Notes: a model not told the origin generated them from the letters alone. 14,836 bases of DNA from Peptococcaceae bacterium (GCA_019415505.1 DXZC01000037.1:1-14836); one strand, 5' to 3'; shown: positions 6,677 through 14,361, counted from the first letter of the stretch. Made by a program: numbers and translations.

Positions 6677-7686
6677 GGGGGGTAATCCTTGTCCGCCTCG
6701 CCCTTGTAAACCAAGGTGCATTGGCGGGCTTCGGTTTCGGACTCATCCTCCTCCTCAAAGCCCATGAGTTTGTAGGTAACATACATCACCCGGTTGCGGC
6801 CGGTGTGTACAAAATCCGCTGTGAGCTTTTTATTTTTAGCCTGGGCCAGCTTAATTAAATGCACTAATAAGGCGGAGCCAATGCCCCTGGTCATAACCCG
6901 GCAGGACATGAGCAAAAGGCGTATACGCAGCTCAGTTTGGTTTTCCTCCAACAGCACAATGCCAATTTTGCCGTAAGCGCCAAATTTGTCTTGCAGCGAG
7001 GCAATGAGAAAAATATGCCGCTCCGAACTGATGTAGGACTCCAACTCCTCAAAGCTATAGGTTACGCCGGTGGAATTTAACTGGTTGGTGCGGATGGTAA
7101 GTTCCTCCACCCGCTCTAAATCCCCGTGGCTGACCGGAGCAATAGTTAACTCCATGTTGAGGGTGGCTAAAAATTCCTCTGAAGAGCCGCTAAACTCGGC
7201 TTCAGTTGCCTTGCGGTTTAAATCGCTGCGGTACATCTCCCGCCGCAGCCGGGAATCCTCGGTAATAAAGCGGGGGATAAATTCAGGCATGGCGGTGAGG
7301 TTTTGATAGTCCGCCGCGTCTATGGTGAGAACGTCGGGGTGGTGGTAACGCACTTCCGCCCGTTCAAAATCTTGGTCGTCAATGAAGGCCAGGGAATCTA
7401 TGCCAATGTTTAAAGCCTCGGAAATAGCCTGCACAGACTGGGCCTTGGAGTTCCAGCCAATTTGGGGGTAGAGAAAATAATCCCACAGTCCCAGCTTTTT
7501 GAGGGCCGCTTCCGCGTCGGTTGGGTCATTTTTACTGGCCACCGATAGGAGTATGCCCCGGCGGTCCAACTCCTGAAAAATAGCGGCCATGCCCTCCTTG
7601 AGCTTCACCTCCTGGCCCTCCAGGAGAACCCCGTCCCACAGGGTATTATCTAAATCCCAAATCAAGCATTTTTTGTTTTTTGCCAT
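6652..7686 (-). CDS. FkbH-like HAD-IIIC glyceryl-ACP loading enzyme
   Basis: A 344-residue cytoplasmic two-domain protein. Residues 1-135 are a HAD-IIIC phosphatase: WDLDNTLWDG (Asp11, Asp13), SVASKND (48-54), Lys81 in GWNSKAQS, and FIDDQDFERAEV (101-112). The C-terminal part is the FkbH acyltransferase-like region, with RTNQLNSTG (199-207), DKFGAYGKIGIV (233-244) and LLMSCRVMTRG (258-268) carrying Cys262, the likely thioester residue. Characterised FkbH-type enzymes convert 1,3-bisphosphoglycerate into glyceryl-S-ACP; the carrier here would be the ACP encoded 1 nt upstream. It is the last gene of a four-gene operon. The final residues (YLDISLL) are encoded by the 15-nt repeat tract, so the repeat may have replaced the original stop. 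The exact acyl group loaded is inferred, not shown. Confidence 0.9.
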   Translation of the reverse strand: MAKNKKCLIWDLDNTLWDGVLLEGQEVKLKEGMAAIFQELDRRGILLSVASKNDPTDAEAALKKLGLWDYFLYPQIGWNSKAQSVQAISEALNIGIDSLAFIDDQDFERAEVRYHHPDVLTIDAADYQNLTAMPEFIPRFITEDSRLRREMYRSDLNRKATEAEFSGSSEEFLATLNMELTIAPVSHGDLERVEELTIRTNQLNSTGVTYSFEELESYISSERHIFLIASLQDKFGAYGKIGIVLLEENQTELRIRLLLMSCRVMTRGIGSALLVHLIKLAQAKNKKLTADFVHTGRNRVMYVTYKLMGFEEEDESETEARQCTLVYKGEADKDYPPYLDISLL

Positions 7687-7687
7687 C

Positions 7688-7936
7688 TTATTTCACCTTA
7701 TATTTTTCAATTAATTGAGCAATAGTGTCAATATTGCGGAAATTTTCTTTTTTCACGTCTTTATTCTTCAATTTAAAGCCAAATTCCTTTTCAATGAACA
7801 CCACAATTTCAATGGCAAAGAGGGAATCCACATAGCCGCCTTTGAAAAGGTCCGCTTCGTAATCCGGCACTTTTTTCCGGGCTTTGGCATTAAAGAATTC
7901 CATCAGTTTTTGGCAATATAAATTATGGTCCGACAT
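7688..7936 (-). CDS. Acyl carrier protein
   Basis: An 82-residue carrier protein with GGYVDSLFAIEIV (33-45); Ser38 after Asp37 is the expected 4'-phosphopantetheine attachment site. The remainder is helical, with a lysine-rich C-terminus (IEKYKVK). It is comparable in size and place to DltC of the D-alanylation system, but its neighbour is an FkbH-like loader, so it probably carries a glyceryl or related thioester rather than D-alanine or a fatty acyl chain. ATG 7936 follows AAAGGAG at 8 nt. One nucleotide separates its stop from the next start, indicating coupled expression. It cannot be excluded that it accepts another short acyl group. Confidence 0.93.
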   Translation of the reverse strand: MSDHNLYCQKLMEFFNAKARKKVPDYEADLFKGGYVDSLFAIEIVVFIEKEFGFKLKNKDVKKENFRNIDTIAQLIEKYKVK

Positions 7937-7997
7937 TTTTATTACTCTCCTTTAACATCTTTAGTTTAGTATCTTTAGTTTCTAACGCTCAGTTTAT

Positions 7998-9839
7998 TTA
8001 GTTTATCATGTCCAGTAATTCCGCGGGGCTGACGTCGTTATTGACATTATAGCGGTGCAAAGCGTAAAGGCTCTGGGGCAACCCCTTTATTATGGTGTTG
8101 GGGCCGGGCTCTATGGTCATTGTCACCCTATTGCCCATTTCACTTAAGAGTATTTCGCTTAATTCCGTATATTCGCCGTAAGGATAGGCAAAGGCGTTGA
8201 CCTGATTGCCCACGTTTTCCTCCAGCCCTGTTTTGGCTTGCTGATAATCAGCCCGGAAAAATTCAATGTATGCGGTTTCGCTTTCCCCTTTTTGGGGCAA
8301 CACGCCATAGCGGTACTGGCCCTTTGGCTCGTATTTCTCCACCTGGTGGCAGTCGTAACTATGGCTTTGCAAATCCATGACGCCGCTTTGCCACATTTCC
8401 TTAGCTTGGCTGTAGGTAAAGTGGGGGTAAATAGCCTGGCCGGTATCCTTATAGGTATCTTGGCCCACAGAGGAGACAATCACATTCACTGTGGCCTTAA
8501 AGCCGTATTGAGCCAAAATAGGGTAAGCCAGGGTATAGTTATTGCTGTAGCCGTCGTCAAAGGTGATGACTACAGGCTTGGCAGGCAGTTCCACGCCATA
8601 ATCCACATAGTTAATTAAATCCCCAAAGGTGACGGCAGTGTAACCAGCGGCAGCTAAGGCCGAAATTTGGGCGGCAAAATTCGCCTCGGAAACCTTGGCG
8701 TAATCTTCGCCCTCCGAACCCACAGAATGGTACATGAGAATAGGCACTGACTTGGTGTAGGCCGCCGCGTCCGGCGCGGTACCCCGATTAAAGGCTGTAG
8801 CTGCCCGCTGGTCCACGTTCTGGGCTGTAACATGATAACCAAAGTCCTGGGGCCGGTAATTGCCGCTGTTGTTGGTGATTATATCCACCATCATAGCCCC
8901 GATATTGGTGCGATAATGGTAGGTATCGTAAAAATAGCGGCTCTCATAGGCTACAGAGGTGTAGCCGGAAAAGTCCCAAAAATCGGTTATCGCCGCTAAT
9001 TCCCGCCAATAAGCCTGTAGGTCGCCACTGTCATAAGAGGAAAGCTCTAAGGCGGAAATGGGGTCCATAATTAAGATAAAGTTAATATTCTCAGCGTCGC
9101 ACAGCTCCTTAATTTTAGCTAGGGCCGCCAAGGTTTGTTCTTTGGCCGCTAGCTGGTTGACTGAGCCAAAATCAGTATCAACATTGTCATTGGCGGCCAA
9201 GTAGGTTGATAAATCGCCAATGGCTTCCACATCACGTTTGCGCTTGTCATAATTGCCGGTAGCGGCGTCAAAAACGTCGAATTCCTGGGGGGCGTAACTG
9301 TCTTGACCGTAGGCTACCAGCTTATCCACAGCGTAAGAGGGGTTGGCAAAAAGGTATTTGCCGTAAAACTTCAGGGGAGAGGAGCCGTCCACCGCGCAGT
9401 GGAGGTTGCCCTTCATGGCGTCCTCCTCATTATTGTAGGAAACAGCCTCCTCCAGCCCTAAATTGATGATAATATTCTTGGCCTGGTAATTGGCGATAAT
9501 GTATTCCGCGGTTTTTTCAATATCATACATATCGCCGCCGTACATCAGCATGCTGTAAAAGTTGGCGTCAAAGCCTTGGTTCAAAGCCTCAATGGGCAAA
9601 CCCCCAGTTTTGGAGCAGCCGATAACATAGGAATCATACTCCTCATGGTGCGCCTCTAAATAGGGAATTTTCGCCACCCTGGGGTTATTGGTCATATTAT
9701 AGGCATACCAATTCATTATTTTATCGCCAAAAACCCCAAAGGGGTCCACGGCCACGTTAAAGCCCACTAAAGCTCCAGCGGAAAGCAGGATTGTTAAGCC
9801 GAAAATCAGCAGCCATTTCTTAAAAGACAAAGCAAGCAC
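7998..9839 (-). CDS. Membrane-anchored SGNH acyltransferase-like / NodB deacetylase fusion
   Basis: A 613-residue extracytoplasmic protein with two domains. An N-terminal signal anchor (about residues 9-30, after two lysines) leads to VDPFGVFGD. An SGNH-like domain of the DltD/AlgJ/AlgX type follows, with VIGCSKTGG (nucleophile candidate Ser76) and DTYHYR (Asp305, His308). From about residue 365 there is a NodB polysaccharide deacetylase: PILMYHSV (366-373), VVITFDDGY (Asp428, Asp429), QSHSYDCH (His493, His498), FAYPYGEY (550-557) and ALHRYNV (593-599). The metal-binding Asp-His-His set is complete. It lies 3 nt after the MBOAT gene. The natural reading is that one domain deacetylates an amino-sugar polymer and the other transfers an acyl group to it or removes one (inference). 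The start may be TTG 9830 instead of GTG 9839, because AAGGAG lies only 1 nt from the GTG but 10 nt from the TTG. Confidence 0.9.
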   Translation of the reverse strand: MLALSFKKWLLIFGLTILLSAGALVGFNVAVDPFGVFGDKIMNWYAYNMTNNPRVAKIPYLEAHHEEYDSYVIGCSKTGGLPIEALNQGFDANFYSMLMYGGDMYDIEKTAEYIIANYQAKNIIINLGLEEAVSYNNEEDAMKGNLHCAVDGSSPLKFYGKYLFANPSYAVDKLVAYGQDSYAPQEFDVFDAATGNYDKRKRDVEAIGDLSTYLAANDNVDTDFGSVNQLAAKEQTLAALAKIKELCDAENINFILIMDPISALELSSYDSGDLQAYWRELAAITDFWDFSGYTSVAYESRYFYDTYHYRTNIGAMMVDIITNNSGNYRPQDFGYHVTAQNVDQRAATAFNRGTAPDAAAYTKSVPILMYHSVGSEGEDYAKVSEANFAAQISALAAAGYTAVTFGDLINYVDYGVELPAKPVVITFDDGYSNNYTLAYPILAQYGFKATVNVIVSSVGQDTYKDTGQAIYPHFTYSQAKEMWQSGVMDLQSHSYDCHQVEKYEPKGQYRYGVLPQKGESETAYIEFFRADYQQAKTGLEENVGNQVNAFAYPYGEYTELSEILLSEMGNRVTMTIEPGPNTIIKGLPQSLYALHRYNVNNDVSPAELLDMIN

Positions 9840-9842
9840 TCC

Positions 9843-11273
9843 TTAGAATTGGAAGTAAAGGAATTGGGATACCCCGGTCATGTGGAACAGGGAAATCGTC
9901 AGCAACACACCGGCAAAAACCGCGTATTGCCACTTGGGGGTAAAGTTTTCCGCTATCTCATTGCTGTTTTTGGCCCCAAAGCTGATTAAGGCGGCTAAGG
10001 CAATGAGAGCTATCACAGTAACATTATCCTGTAAATAGGCCAGTCCCCCGGCCCAGAAGGAGCTGGGGTCGGCAAACAGGCCCCGTATATCGAACATGGT
10101 TTGGTAAACCGCCAGGGCTTGGGTCATGTTGTTGCTGTCAAACAGGACCCTGACCAGAAGGGTAAAGAAAAAGGTTAAAGCCCAGGCCAGGCCAAAGGGC
10201 AGACGCCAGTTTTTTAGGCGCATAATATAAGCGCAGACTACCAATACCCCGTTGGCTAAGCCCCAGAAAATAAAGTGCCAGCCCGCGCCGTGCCAAATGC
10301 CGGAGACTAAGAAGGTGGCCATAGTAGCCAGGGCCAGCCGGCCGAAGCCGTTGCCAAAGTGAAAGATATTGTGAAAGATATAGTCCTCAAAAAACCGGGA
10401 AATCGTGATATTCCAGCGTTGCCAAAAATCCGCGAAATTCCTGGCCTTATAGGGGGAGTTAAAGTTAATGGGCAGCTTAATGTTAAAGAATAAGCCCAGG
10501 CCCAAAGCCATATCTATATAGCCGGAAAAATCGAAATAATAGGCGAAGGTATAGGCAAAAACCGCGCCCCAAGCCTGGAAAAAATCGCCGTTGCCCAAGA
10601 CATTATAAAAATTTTGGGCATGGAGGATCAAAGGGTCAGCTAAAATAATTTTTTTGGCGCAGCCAATGGAAAAAAGCACGATACCCAAAAGAATATTGGT
10701 TTTATTCAGGCGGTTGACGCTCTCATCCTTGAGCTGGGGCAAAAATTCATTGTGGCGCACCACCGGCCCCACGATGAGCTGGGGGAAAAAGGTGACAAAG
10801 AGGCAAAATTCCGTAAAGGTAAAGTCCTCAACTTCCTCCCGAAAGACCTCCACCACATAGGATAAAATCTGGAAAGTATAAAAGGAAATACCTAAAGGCA
10901 GGACTATATTGGCGATAAAATAATCCGTACCCCACAGGTAGTTGATATTATATAGGAAGAAATTGACATATTTAAAATAGAAGAGCAGGCCTAAATTTTC
11001 CACAATAGCCAGGAGCAGTAAAACCACGGCGCCGGCTTTGTTGTTTTTGGCCCGGGCTTTTTTTATGCCCTCAGCCACCAAGTAGTTGAACACTACCGTT
11101 AAACCGAGAATCGGGGCAAATTCTACGTTGCCCCAGGCGTAAAAAAACAGGGCCGCTATAATTAACCACCACCGGGCGGCAGTGGTATTATGCAAAAAAT
11201 ATTGGCAGAGCCAATAGCCGGTGAAAACAACGGGAAAAAAGGCGGCTATAAAAATGTAGCTGGAGAAAATCAT
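9843..11273 (-). CDS. MBOAT acyltransferase, DltB/AlgI-like
   Basis: A 476-residue polytopic membrane protein of the MBOAT family, which moves acyl groups from a cytoplasmic carrier to the outer face of the membrane (DltB for D-alanine, AlgI for acetate). Family marks: N-terminal MIFSSYIFIAAFFPVVF, LPLGISFYTFQ (125-135), FPQLIVGPVVRH (163-174), YFDFSGYIDMALGLG (246-260), FWQRWNITISRFFEDY (283-298), SGIWHGAGWHFIFWG (324-338) with the catalytic-type His328, and a C-terminal FLYFQF. The second family histidine, in the RWH position, is Asn288 here, a variant I believe occurs in some family members. It is first gene of the operon with the SGNH/NodB fusion, ACP and FkbH-like genes, so the donor is probably the acyl-ACP made by those two. 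ATG 11273 follows an AGGA-type site. Confidence 0.94.
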   Translation of the reverse strand: MIFSSYIFIAAFFPVVFTGYWLCQYFLHNTTAARWWLIIAALFFYAWGNVEFAPILGLTVVFNYLVAEGIKKARAKNNKAGAVVLLLLAIVENLGLLFYFKYVNFFLYNINYLWGTDYFIANIVLPLGISFYTFQILSYVVEVFREEVEDFTFTEFCLFVTFFPQLIVGPVVRHNEFLPQLKDESVNRLNKTNILLGIVLFSIGCAKKIILADPLILHAQNFYNVLGNGDFFQAWGAVFAYTFAYYFDFSGYIDMALGLGLFFNIKLPINFNSPYKARNFADFWQRWNITISRFFEDYIFHNIFHFGNGFGRLALATMATFLVSGIWHGAGWHFIFWGLANGVLVVCAYIMRLKNWRLPFGLAWALTFFFTLLVRVLFDSNNMTQALAVYQTMFDIRGLFADPSSFWAGGLAYLQDNVTVIALIALAALISFGAKNSNEIAENFTPKWQYAVFAGVLLTISLFHMTGVSQFLYFQF

Positions 11274-11310
11274 GTGTAATCCTACCGTCAGCAGTTAATT
11301 TTCTAGATGT

Positions 11311-11330
11311 TATCTATAGGCTATCTATAG
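11311..11330. repeat. Short direct repeat in the MBOAT operon leader
   Basis: TATCTATAG occurs at 11311-11319 and again at 11322-11330, 11 nt apart (one helical turn), between the promoter and the ribosome binding site. It could be a regulator site, but two 9-mers in A/T-rich DNA may be chance. Confidence 0.35.
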
Positions 11331-11355
11331 ATTCAAGTTATAAACATACTTTTTT

Positions 11356-11384
11356 AGCATACCACCCAACCCCTATAATGTCAA
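11356..11384 (-). promoter_or_regulatory. sigma-A-type promoter of the MBOAT-FkbH operon
   Basis: Minus strand: a perfect TTGACA (11379-11384), a 17-nt spacer, TATGCT (11356-11361, four of six matches). It predicts a leader of about 75 nt before ATG 11273. No internal promoter or terminator is evident within the four genes. Confidence 0.65.
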
Positions 11385-11517
11385 CTGAGCCCTTGCTATG
11401 TGGGGCTAAGCCCGTTATGGTTCGCGGCGTTGACCTTGGCCCTGAGCTTTTCGTAGTTCGCCGGGCTTGGGAAGGCGTTTATTTCCAGCCATGGGGTAGT
11501 CTTAACTTCAACTTTGG

Positions 11518-11850
11518 CGGCTAGGCAGCATTTGGCAAAAAAGCCGGTAGTATTTAGGTAAAAAATGTTTACTAGCTAGCGTTAGGGCAAAAGGCCGGTA
11601 GTATCAGGTGAAAAAAATTTATCAGCTAGCGTCAGGTCTATAGAGGATTTACCAGCTAACATTGCCCTATGGCCAAGCAGTATTAGCCCCAAAAAGGTTT
11701 GCCTGCTAGCATAAGGGTAAATAGGCTGTTATGCGGTAGTATCAGGCTAAAATGAATTTATCAGCTAGCGTCAGGCCATATAGCCAGGTAGTTTTAGCCC
11801 CAAAATTTACTATTTAGCGTTGGGTAAAAAATCGTTAGCGTTAGGCCCAC
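11518..11850. repeat. Degenerate 20-30-nt tandem repeat tract (R6)
   Basis: About twelve units of 20-30 nt that share a core like GSTAGYRTCAGG (GGTAGTATCAGG, GCTAGCGTCAGG), often followed by an A-run and then TTTATCA. The tract starts right after the KamA-like stop codon on the minus strand and is A/T-rich. The remaining gap DNA, 11385-11517, contains nothing I recognise. Confidence 0.72.
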
Positions 11851-11865
11851 TTACTGGAGGCAAGG

Positions 11866-12948
11866 TTAGAGGCTGAGGTCTAAATCCGTCGCCCGGATAA
11901 TCCGGCCCTGTAAGGTTTCATCCTTGGCCTCATGGTAGCGGAAGAGGGTTTCCCCTCTGTCATCCTGGCCTAAAATTTCTATTTTACCCTGGGGTAGGGA
12001 AATAACATATTTCAAGCATTTGCCCTGGCCGTTTTGGAGGGCCTTAGCTGCCTCAATTATTTTAACTCCCTCCTCAATGGGTACCTGAAATTGGCTTTTC
12101 ACCCCTCGCACCGGCCGGCATTGGAAAATATAATAGGGCACAACCCCTATAGCGGTAAGGCGGCGCCAAAGCAGGTTGAGGGCCTGGGGCGTGTCGTTAA
12201 CCCCCCGCAATAATACAGACTGATTTTTTACCACTATCCCGGCGTTTTGTAAAGCCTCAGTACACTTGATAGCAGCGGGTGTAACCTCGTTGACATGGTT
12301 AAACTGAGTTACCACATAGACGCGCTTTTTTTGGTTATATTGGTTCAAGATGTCCAATAATTCCTCATCGCCGCTGATTCTCTGGGGCAAAACCACGGGA
12401 ATTTTTGTGCCCAAGCGAATAAAATCCAAGTGCTCCATGGCGCTGAAGTTCTCTAAATAGGTCTTTATTACCTGATTGTCGTTGAGCAGGGAATCACCCC
12501 CAGAAATCAACACGTTGTTTATCTCCCGGTGCTCTTTAACATAGGCAAAGGCGGCGGCCATCTCCTTGAGGGTTTCGTGGTCGTCTAAGCCCACCATTCT
12601 TTTGCGGAAGCAATAGCGGCAATACATGGCGCAGCGGTTAGTGGAGAGTATTAAGGCCGTGTGCCGGTATTTGTGCTGTAAACCGGGGAGGACTGTATTC
12701 TCGTTTTCGCCGCTGGTATCGAAAGCCCCAGTTAAAGTGTTTTCGCTCAGAGAGGGCAGGCACATTTTGGCAATGGGGTCGTGGGGGTCGTCCTTATTAA
12801 TTAGGGACAAATAATACTTGGTAATGGACATGGGATATTGGTCTATAACGCCCTGGTATTCCGCGCTGTGCTGGGCCAGGTCCGGTATGGAACCCGCCAG
12901 TTGCCGCAAGGATACAATATTTGCTTTGAGAATATCCTGCCAATTCAA
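11866..12948 (-). CDS. KamA-family radical SAM / PLP aminomutase-like protein
   Basis: About 360 residues; numbering here counts from the upstream ATG 12999. The radical SAM cluster motif is CAMYCRYC (Cys123, Cys127, Cys130), followed by VLISGGDSLL and, near the end, VISLPQGKIEIL with Lys339 at the PLP-lysine position of lysine 2,3-aminomutase. The family moves an amino group from C2 to C3 of an amino acid using SAM, a 4Fe-4S cluster and PLP. Two aspartates that hold the lysine side chain in true KamA appear replaced by Arg295 (QCRPV) and Ser334 (VISLP), so lysine may not be the substrate. I favour TTG 12948, because AGAGAGGTGG lies 8 nt upstream of it. ATG 12999 has no ribosome site and adds an A/T-rich 17-codon segment. 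The gene is monocistronic as far as visible, with no downstream hairpin. Confidence 0.88.
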   Translation of the reverse strand: MNWQDILKANIVSLRQLAGSIPDLAQHSAEYQGVIDQYPMSITKYYLSLINKDDPHDPIAKMCLPSLSENTLTGAFDTSGENENTVLPGLQHKYRHTALILSTNRCAMYCRYCFRKRMVGLDDHETLKEMAAAFAYVKEHREINNVLISGGDSLLNDNQVIKTYLENFSAMEHLDFIRLGTKIPVVLPQRISGDEELLDILNQYNQKKRVYVVTQFNHVNEVTPAAIKCTEALQNAGIVVKNQSVLLRGVNDTPQALNLLWRRLTAIGVVPYYIFQCRPVRGVKSQFQVPIEEGVKIIEAAKALQNGQGKCLKYVISLPQGKIEILGQDDRGETLFRYHEAKDETLQGRIIRATDLDLSL

Positions 12949-12956
12949 ATTAATCG

Positions 12957-12966
12957 CCACCTCTCT
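12957..12966 (-). promoter_or_regulatory. Ribosome binding site favouring the TTG start of the KamA-like gene
   Basis: AGAGAGGTGG on the minus strand, 8 nt before TTG 12948. It lies inside the longer reading from ATG 12999, which has only a T-run upstream. Confidence 0.6.
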
Positions 12967-13012
12967 GTATATTTTTCTATATTTCTCATATTTTAACATA
13001 AAAAAGCACTTT

Positions 13013-13041
13013 GTTATATGGCAAATTCATGTAAATTTGAA
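13013..13041 (-). promoter_or_regulatory. Candidate promoter of the KamA-like gene
   Basis: Minus strand: TTCAAA (13036-13041), a 17-nt spacer, TATAAC (13013-13018). The -10 box has five of six matches and the -35 box four. Transcription would begin close to 13005, almost at ATG 12999, which also favours the downstream TTG start. Confidence 0.5.
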
Positions 13042-13133
13042 TATTTACCCTATTAAATCTAGGCACGCCTCCTCTACCTGGTCTTTTTATTCCTAACCTA
13101 TCTTTCCTTATTGCATAAAAGTTAAAAAGGGGC

Positions 13134-13159
13134 AAAAAAATGAGGCTATTATAGCCTCA
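13134..13159 (-). terminator. Rho-independent terminator of the carboxypeptidase gene
   Basis: A perfect 8-bp stem (13141-13148 with 13152-13159, TGAGGCTA/TAGCCTCA) with a 3-nt loop is followed on the minus strand by seven T (13134-13140). It lies about 100 nt after the carboxypeptidase stop. Confidence 0.85.
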
Positions 13160-13257
13160 AGTATCCTAATACGGCCTAATGCGGTGAGAGTACCTACCCA
13201 GCCCAGCCTAACCTAGGAGAAAAATCCTACTATATAATATAGCTCCGTAAGCCTGCC

Positions 13258-14196
13258 TTAGCCGCCAAAAACCGCCACAGCGTCCCAAACATGGTAAGGC
13301 GCAGTACCGTGGTTACCCGGGGCCCCAGCAGTAATCAAAATGTACTCCTGGCCGTCAATCAGCCCCAAGGTGGCCAAGCACAGGCCCGATTCCTTAACAT
13401 AGCCTGTTTTGCCCCCTAAAATGTTGTCCTCAGCCGCGGCTTGGTCAAAGGAAAACAGGGGGCTGGCAAAGGTTAAGCCCTCAGGGTGGTGTTTTGTCGG
13501 CCTGGTGGTGTAGGAGTGGCTGGTAAATATTTCCCGAAAGGGTTTTTTCTGCAAGGCGTAAACTAGGCATTTAGCCAAATCTAAAACAGTGGTGTAATGC
13601 TGCCGGTCGTAAACCCCGGTGACATTGGTAAAATTGCTCTTTTCCAGGCCCAGTTCCGCGCTTTTCTCGTTCATCAGTTGGACGAATTTTTCCTCCGAGC
13701 CGGCTATATGCCAGGCCAGGGCCAAGGAAGCGTCCGCCCCGGAGGGCAGCATGACGCCATAGAGCAGGTCCAGGGCGGAAACTGTTTCGTTAGCCTCAAA
13801 CCCGGCTACTGAAGCGTGGGTGCTGTAAATCTTGCCAAAAATTTCCTGGGGCACTGTCACCGGCTCCTCCAGGTCAGCTATATTTTCTAAGCAAACAATG
13901 GTGGTGAGAATCTTGGTGAGGGAAGCTGGGTTGATTTTTTGGCGGCTATTCTTGTCATAGGCCACGCTGTGATCCGCCAGCTTTACTAAAATGGCCTCCT
14001 TACTGTATAATTCCGGCGCCGCTATTGGGGCGTTGTTGTCCTCCTTGAGGACTACGGTTTCCGCGCCATAATTTGTCCCCCTAAAGGAATTGGAACTGGC
14101 TTGATAGCCATAAATAAACAAGACCAAAAAAAGCGTCATACTCAAAAGGACCCCTACTATTCTACCTTTGCGGCCTCGGCGATGTCTTTTTTTCAT
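13258..14196 (-). CDS. D-alanyl-D-alanine carboxypeptidase (S11, DacF-like)
   Basis: A 312-residue exported or anchored penicillin-binding protein that trims the terminal D-Ala from peptidoglycan pentapeptides. A very basic N-terminus (KKRHRRGRKGR) precedes one hydrophobic segment (about 13-31), a signal peptide or anchor. Catalytic motifs: PASLTK (nucleophile Ser92, Lys95), PSGADAS at the SxN position (Ser152, with Ala154 where Asn is usual), and GGKTGYVKESG (Lys263-Thr-Gly). The protein ends soon after the catalytic domain; the C-terminal beta domain and amphipathic membrane helix of PBP5/DacA are missing, so membrane attachment would depend on the N-terminus. ATG 14196 follows AAAGGAGG at 8 nt. 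It appears monocistronic with its own terminator. DacF or DacB orthology cannot be settled without a tree. Confidence 0.94.
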   Translation of the reverse strand: MKKRHRRGRKGRIVGVLLSMTLFLVLFIYGYQASSNSFRGTNYGAETVVLKEDNNAPIAAPELYSKEAILVKLADHSVAYDKNSRQKINPASLTKILTTIVCLENIADLEEPVTVPQEIFGKIYSTHASVAGFEANETVSALDLLYGVMLPSGADASLALAWHIAGSEEKFVQLMNEKSAELGLEKSNFTNVTGVYDRQHYTTVLDLAKCLVYALQKKPFREIFTSHSYTTRPTKHHPEGLTFASPLFSFDQAAAEDNILGGKTGYVKESGLCLATLGLIDGQEYILITAGAPGNHGTAPYHVWDAVAVFGG

Positions 14197-14361
14197 GGTT
14201 AACGCCTCCTTTCAAGGCTTATTTAACCATAATAGACCCGGCCATGTTTTAACTTATCCTTAGGAACTTCTTAATTTTTTCTTAATTAGGCTGTCAGCTG
14301 GGGACGTTTTGTTCAGATATCCGGGGCTGTTACCTAAATTTAGATTTATTTTAACGCAAAC

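Noticed and set aside
5292..6767. Several plus-strand open frames of 60-150 codons over the duplicated region
   Set aside because: They translate the ~20-nt and 15-nt repeats, have proline/arginine/cysteine-rich or simple repeated sequence, no ribosome sites, and lie in mutually overlapping frames.
8159..8618. Open frames on both strands inside the SGNH/NodB gene
   Set aside because: Shadows of a well-supported long gene with recognisable domains.
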